Source: an uncultured Collinsella sp. (GTDB taxonomy: Bacteria > Actinomycetota > Coriobacteriia > Coriobacteriales > Coriobacteriaceae). Taken from it: a DNA stretch of 19,278 nucleotides. The DNA is taken from contig UROZ01000027.1 in NCBI GenBank assembly GCA_900549655.1, forward strand, positions 1-19,278, written 5' to 3'. Shown piece after piece: positions 16,487-19,278 of this stretch. The translations under genes and the position numbers were made by a program. The notes beneath the pieces were generated by a model. It had not been told where the DNA came from and did no database searches. It worked only from the letters and a program-made list of their open reading frames with translations. The stretch's first letter is position 1. Every line of letters starts with the position of its first letter.

Positions 16487-16512
16487 TCAATCAAAACTAG
16501 CTCAGTAATGTG

Positions 16513-17769
16513 CTAGCCAATTTGCTGGCAGTTTTTGCACTCTCGTGAAGCGCCACGCCTCTGGGCCTCCTGAATAGAGATCTGCGAATAGCCCTTTGCG
16601 TCCTTACCAACGGTACGGCACTTATGCGTATGGTAAACATCGCTACCGTTCTTATACCAAACTAAACCGTAGCCCGGAATCCACTTGCCGTCCTCGCCGA
16701 CATAGTAGGAGCCAACCCAGGCATTCGTAGCCATGGCACCGGAAGACTGGAGGTAGTAGTCGCCGACCCAGGCGTCGTGAGCCATAGCGCCGGAACCGCT
16801 AAAGTAGTACCAGGCGCCGCCGACCTGACGCCAGCCGGTGGCCATCGCGCCGGAATCGTCGAACCAGTACCAAACTCCACCAACGTTAGCCCAAGAGTTA
16901 GAGGCCATAGCGCCCGAACCTCCGAGCCAATACCACGTGCCGCCATTGCTGAGCCAGCCGGTTGCCATGGCGCCCGAACCGCTCGCATAGTACCAAGAGC
17001 CGCCTGCCAAGAACCAGCCAGTGGCCATTGCACCGGAGTCGCCGAACCAGTACCAGGAGCCGCCGAGGCTGCGCCAGCTGTTAGCGACCATGGCGCCCGA
17101 GCCGTCGAGGTAGAACCACGTACCGCCGATGTTGAGCCAGCCAGTGACCATCGCACCGGAGGCATTAGTGTAGTACCAGGTACCCGAATCGTTGATCCAG
17201 CCAGTCAGCATGACCCCAGATTCGTTGAAATAGTACCAAGCCCCGCCGAGATTATGCCAACCGGTCAATAGCTCACCGTCGGAGGTCGCATAGGACCACT
17301 TTCCGTAGATGGAGTCGTAGAACCAGCCACTATGCTGCATGCGGCCATCGGCGTTGGCACCAGGGGTGTTCAGGAAGTAGTTCTTGCCGTCAATCTGAAC
17401 TCGGCCGTATGCCATATCATGGTTTTCGGGATAGAAGTAATACTTGTCCCCACCGATAGACTGCCAGCCCGACACCGCGGTCCCGTCAGCGCCAAAATAG
17501 TACCAGACAGCTTCGTATTCGTTATGCCACTGGTTCGTGACCATGGCGCCAGTTTCGGGATCGAAATAGCGAAGGTTGCCGTCCTCGCACCGAACGAGTC
17601 CAGTCTTCGGACGACCGTCGGAACACCATTCCGTAATCGGTCCACCGCCTCCGCCACCGCCAGCAATATCAGCAAATGAGGGCGCCGGGGCAACCGTCAT
17701 GCAGGCAGCAGCAAATGCAACAACTCCCAGCACTGTTAGTCCGTGCCATCTTTCTCGAAGGTTTTTCAT
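16513..17769 (-). CDS. Exported choline-binding-type repeat protein with His/Cys C-terminal motif
   Basis: The 418-residue precursor has a signal peptide cut probably after Ala33 (APSFA), a run of seven glycines (37-43), then about fourteen repeats of the GW-x-x-x-GG-x-WYY-x-x-x-SGAMATG type. It has no peptidase domain. The last 41 residues, VYHTHKCRTVGKDAKGYSQI and onward, contain His380, His382, Cys384, Cys411 and Cys414 (C-x2-C), a spacing that resembles a small Ada-like metal-binding module seen at the ends of some nucleases and surface proteins. It is probably attached to the cell wall; function unknown. AAAGGA lies 7-8 nt before the ATG. It lies 80 nt upstream of the NlpC-like gene on the same strand and may be co-transcribed with it. 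Confidence 0.88.
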   Translation of the reverse strand: MKNLRERWHGLTVLGVVAFAAACMTVAPAPSFADIAGGGGGGGPITEWCSDGRPKTGLVRCEDGNLRYFDPETGAMVTNQWHNEYEAVWYYFGADGTAVSGWQSIGGDKYYFYPENHDMAYGRVQIDGKNYFLNTPGANADGRMQHSGWFYDSIYGKWSYATSDGELLTGWHNLGGAWYYFNESGVMLTGWINDSGTWYYTNASGAMVTGWLNIGGTWFYLDGSGAMVANSWRSLGGSWYWFGDSGAMATGWFLAGGSWYYASGSGAMATGWLSNGGTWYWLGGSGAMASNSWANVGGVWYWFDDSGAMATGWRQVGGAWYYFSGSGAMAHDAWVGDYYLQSSGAMATNAWVGSYYVGEDGKWIPGYGLVWYKNGSDVYHTHKCRTVGKDAKGYSQISIQEAQRRGASRECKNCQQIG

Positions 17770-17809
17770 ACGACATCCTTTTTCCGAGATTTAAGGCTCT
17801 CTTAAGTTA

Positions 17810-17837
17810 TTTTTAAACTATCAATTCAGTATTTCAA
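17810..17837 (-). promoter_or_regulatory. Candidate promoter of the surface-protein genes
   Basis: On the minus strand TTGAAA (17837-17832) and TAAAAA (17815-17810) are separated by 16 nt, about 40-70 nt upstream of the start at 17769, in an AT-rich stretch. The match is moderate and untested. Confidence 0.35.
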
Positions 17838-18012
17838 CGGGAAATCGATAAAAGGTGTCTTTGTGACTGCAATTTAAATATGAGTCGCCACACCTCAACC
17901 GTTACGCTAAATAGCTTCTAAGGCAAACTTAGCGCATGAGCGAACTGATTAAACGAGTGAACTGAATAATAAAGCAACAAAATACAAACCTTGGTCATCA
18001 ATCACATCTACC

Positions 18013-18051
18013 GCGGGCCGATAACGCCCGCCTCATGTGCTGCGATATAAT
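18013..18051 (+). promoter_or_regulatory. Candidate promoter and hairpin upstream of the DUF4869-like gene
   Basis: A perfect TATAAT lies at 18046-18051, 42 nt before the GTG start. No clear -35 is seen. A 6-bp inverted repeat, GCGGGC-N7-GCCCGC (18013-18031), occupies the -35 position and could be an operator. The rest of the divergent gap 17838-18012 is AT-rich and holds nothing else I recognise. Confidence 0.4.
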
Positions 18052-18093
18052 CAATCTCACTAGATGCCAAATCAGCAAGCCGAAGGAGCTGAC

Positions 18094-18543
18094 GTGCTAA
18101 CAATTCACTATGGTGATATGGAAAACGTTATCTACAACACGTCCGTTTACTTCGATAACGTATATTCGCCCCAGTGGTTTCAAGACTCCTTTGCCCAAAG
18201 GGTCATAAAATCCATCGACAAAGGCACCGTGGTAGGCCCCAATGCAATCGATACCAAGATTCTAGGCATCATTCCTCCCGAGAAACTATCCAGCGGCACC
18301 AAAACGCTACTGCTTATGTACTTTATGCCGCAGAATATATATAACGCCTCAAATTGCGGTGATAATTGCGCCTACTGGATTCTGAGGATCGCCGCGCAAA
18401 AGGATCTAACAATCAATCTCTACCACATAATGGATTTTGGAAACGGCAAATTCACGGTAACCATTGCAAATACGGGCGATATAGTCCACACAATGTTTGA
18501 CCTTGTCCCCATAGCTGGAAAATGCCTAAGGGAGAACTCCTGA
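18094..18543 (+). CDS. DUF4869-like protein
   Basis: The 149-residue protein starts at GTG 18094, 5 nt after AAGGAG; an upstream in-frame ATG at 18064 lies before the ribosome site. The sequence MLTIHYGDMENVIYNTSVYF, then VVGPNAIDTKILG, CGDNCAYWILRIAAQKDLTI and NTGDIVH, matches from memory the uncharacterised DUF4869 family of gut Firmicutes and Actinobacteria. It has no signal peptide or membrane segment. The CGDNCA pair of cysteines could bind a metal or be structural. Its stop overlaps the start of the ATPase gene by one base (TGATG), so the two are translationally coupled. GC content is clearly lower than in gltBD, suggesting acquisition. Function is unknown. Confidence 0.78.
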   Translation: MLTIHYGDMENVIYNTSVYFDNVYSPQWFQDSFAQRVIKSIDKGTVVGPNAIDTKILGIIPPEKLSSGTKTLLLMYFMPQNIYNASNCGDNCAYWILRIAAQKDLTINLYHIMDFGNGKFTVTIANTGDIVHTMFDLVPIAGKCLRENS

Positions 18544-19278
18544 TGCGCGGATCATACAAGGTAATTATTCAAAATAACCGGGTTCAGTTTAAACTGACCA
18601 TCAATAGAAATCTGACCATCATCCAAGGTAACAGTGCTACAGGCAAGACAACTCTGCTTGATATGGTGGCAGCTCACGAAGAGCTTGGGGCACAAAGCGG
18701 CGTAACAGTAAGTTGCAAAGTGCCCTGTAAAACAATATCTGGAAAATATTGGCGTAGAGATCTCCAAGAGATTTCCAGCAGTATTGTTTTTATTGATGAG
18801 GGCAATACTTTTGTTCGATCAAGAGAATTTGCCCATGAAGCAAAGCGTAGCTCAAACTACTACGTAATTGTCGCCAGAGAGTCACTGCGCCAACTGCCCT
18901 ATAGCGTTGATGAAATCTACGGTCTTAAGAACACCAACCGAACCACAACGAAGTATCCCGTTTACTCTCGTGTCTACACCTCTACATATCGTATTTACGG
19001 TGATACTGATTTTAGAGGCGAGAGGCCCGAGCTTGTCATTGTCGAGGACACAAATTCGGGCTACGAATTCTTCAGTTTGCTATGCAAAAAGAGCAGCATT
19101 AAATGCATCAGCGCGGGAGGAAAATCAAATATTTGCAACTGCATTATGGACGCACCGGAAAACGACATCCTCGTGATTGCCGACGGCGCCGCCTTTGGAC
19201 CAGAAATTGCGGAAGTAGCTGCTCTATTGCGCCGAAAGAACATCAAGCTATTCCTGCCGGAATCGTTTGAATGGCTCG
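18543..19278 (+). CDS. P-loop ATPase with TOPRIM-like second half, 3' end outside window
   Basis: The frame opens at ATG 18543, overlapping the DUF4869-like stop, and runs without a stop to the window edge (245 codons seen). Walker A is GNSATGKTTLL (G29, K35, T36) and Walker B is SSIVFIDEGN (D85, E86). VIVARESLRQLPYSVDEIYG (108-127) looks like a sensor segment. From about residue 162, PELVIVEDTNSGYEFF, then SAGGKSNI and ILVIADGAAFGPEI give the E ... GG ... D pattern of a TOPRIM domain, as in OLD-family ATPases. Homologues paired with DUF4869 have sometimes been called translation initiation factor 2, which this sequence does not support. A nuclease or defence role is inference. Confidence 0.72.
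   Translation, partial: MRGSYKVIIQNNRVQFKLTINRNLTIIQGNSATGKTTLLDMVAAHEELGAQSGVTVSCKVPCKTISGKYWRRDLQEISSSIVFIDEGNTFVRSREFAHEAKRSSNYYVIVARESLRQLPYSVDEIYGLKNTNRTTTKYPVYSRVYTSTYRIYGDTDFRGERPELVIVEDTNSGYEFFSLLCKKSSIKCISAGGKSNICNCIMDAPENDILVIADGAAFGPEIAEVAALLRRKNIKLFLPESFEWL

Noticed and set aside
18868..19176. Plus-strand frame of 102 codons in the ATPase region
   Set aside because: It overlaps the ATPase frame, which carries Walker A and B motifs and stays open to the window edge.

Overview
The window looks like chromosome of an intestinal actinobacterium of the class Coriobacteriia, most likely Collinsella. This is inferred from the GC-rich, GC3-rich core genes, the frequent GTG starts behind strong GGAGG ribosome sites, the exported proteins built from choline-binding-type repeats, and short intergenic palindromes ending in GGGGAC. 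No rRNA or other species marker is present, so the genus is a judgement.

Layout. 1-0.78 kb (minus): phosphoglycerate mutase gpmA. 0.78-1.16 kb: a regulatory gap with one copy of a palindromic repeat, a short coding-like remnant and a possible nitrogen-control operator. 1.16-7.34 kb (plus): gltB-gltD, the two subunits of NADPH glutamate synthase, in one operon. 7.34-7.76 kb: a non-coding gap with a GGGGAC palindrome. 7.76-8.46 kb: an unrecognised 235-residue protein. 8.50-10.04 kb: six copies of a rigid palindromic repeat (14-bp arms, always a 27-nt loop), four upstream of and two downstream of a gene for an AbiEi-like protein with a PD-(D/E)XK/DUF559-like C-terminus. 10.19-11.56 kb: a metal-dependent amidohydrolase, facing a minus-strand membrane zinc-ribbon protein across a bidirectional terminator. 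12.29-12.56 kb (minus): a CsoR-type copper-sensing repressor, with an IS110-family element (about 12.61-14.13 kb) directly upstream. 14.22-17.77 kb (minus): two neighbouring exported cell-wall-binding repeat proteins, one with an NlpC/P60-like peptidase domain and one with a small His/Cys C-terminal motif. 18.09 kb to the end (plus): a DUF4869-like gene overlapping by one base a P-loop ATPase with a TOPRIM-like second half, cut by the window edge.

The left half is housekeeping metabolism (glycolysis, ammonia assimilation). From 7.4 kb on the region becomes accessory: repeats, an IS, surface proteins, and an AT-richer two-gene module that looks acquired. The best candidates for something undescribed are the clock-like palindrome array around the nuclease-like gene, whose arms vary only at one CpG dinucleotide, and the DUF4869 plus ATPase/TOPRIM-like pair. 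The IS110 element also shows a clean signature: a TTGACA at its right end and a TAAATT at its left end would lie exactly 17 nt apart in the excised circle, which fixes its likely ends and points to an upstream bridge RNA.
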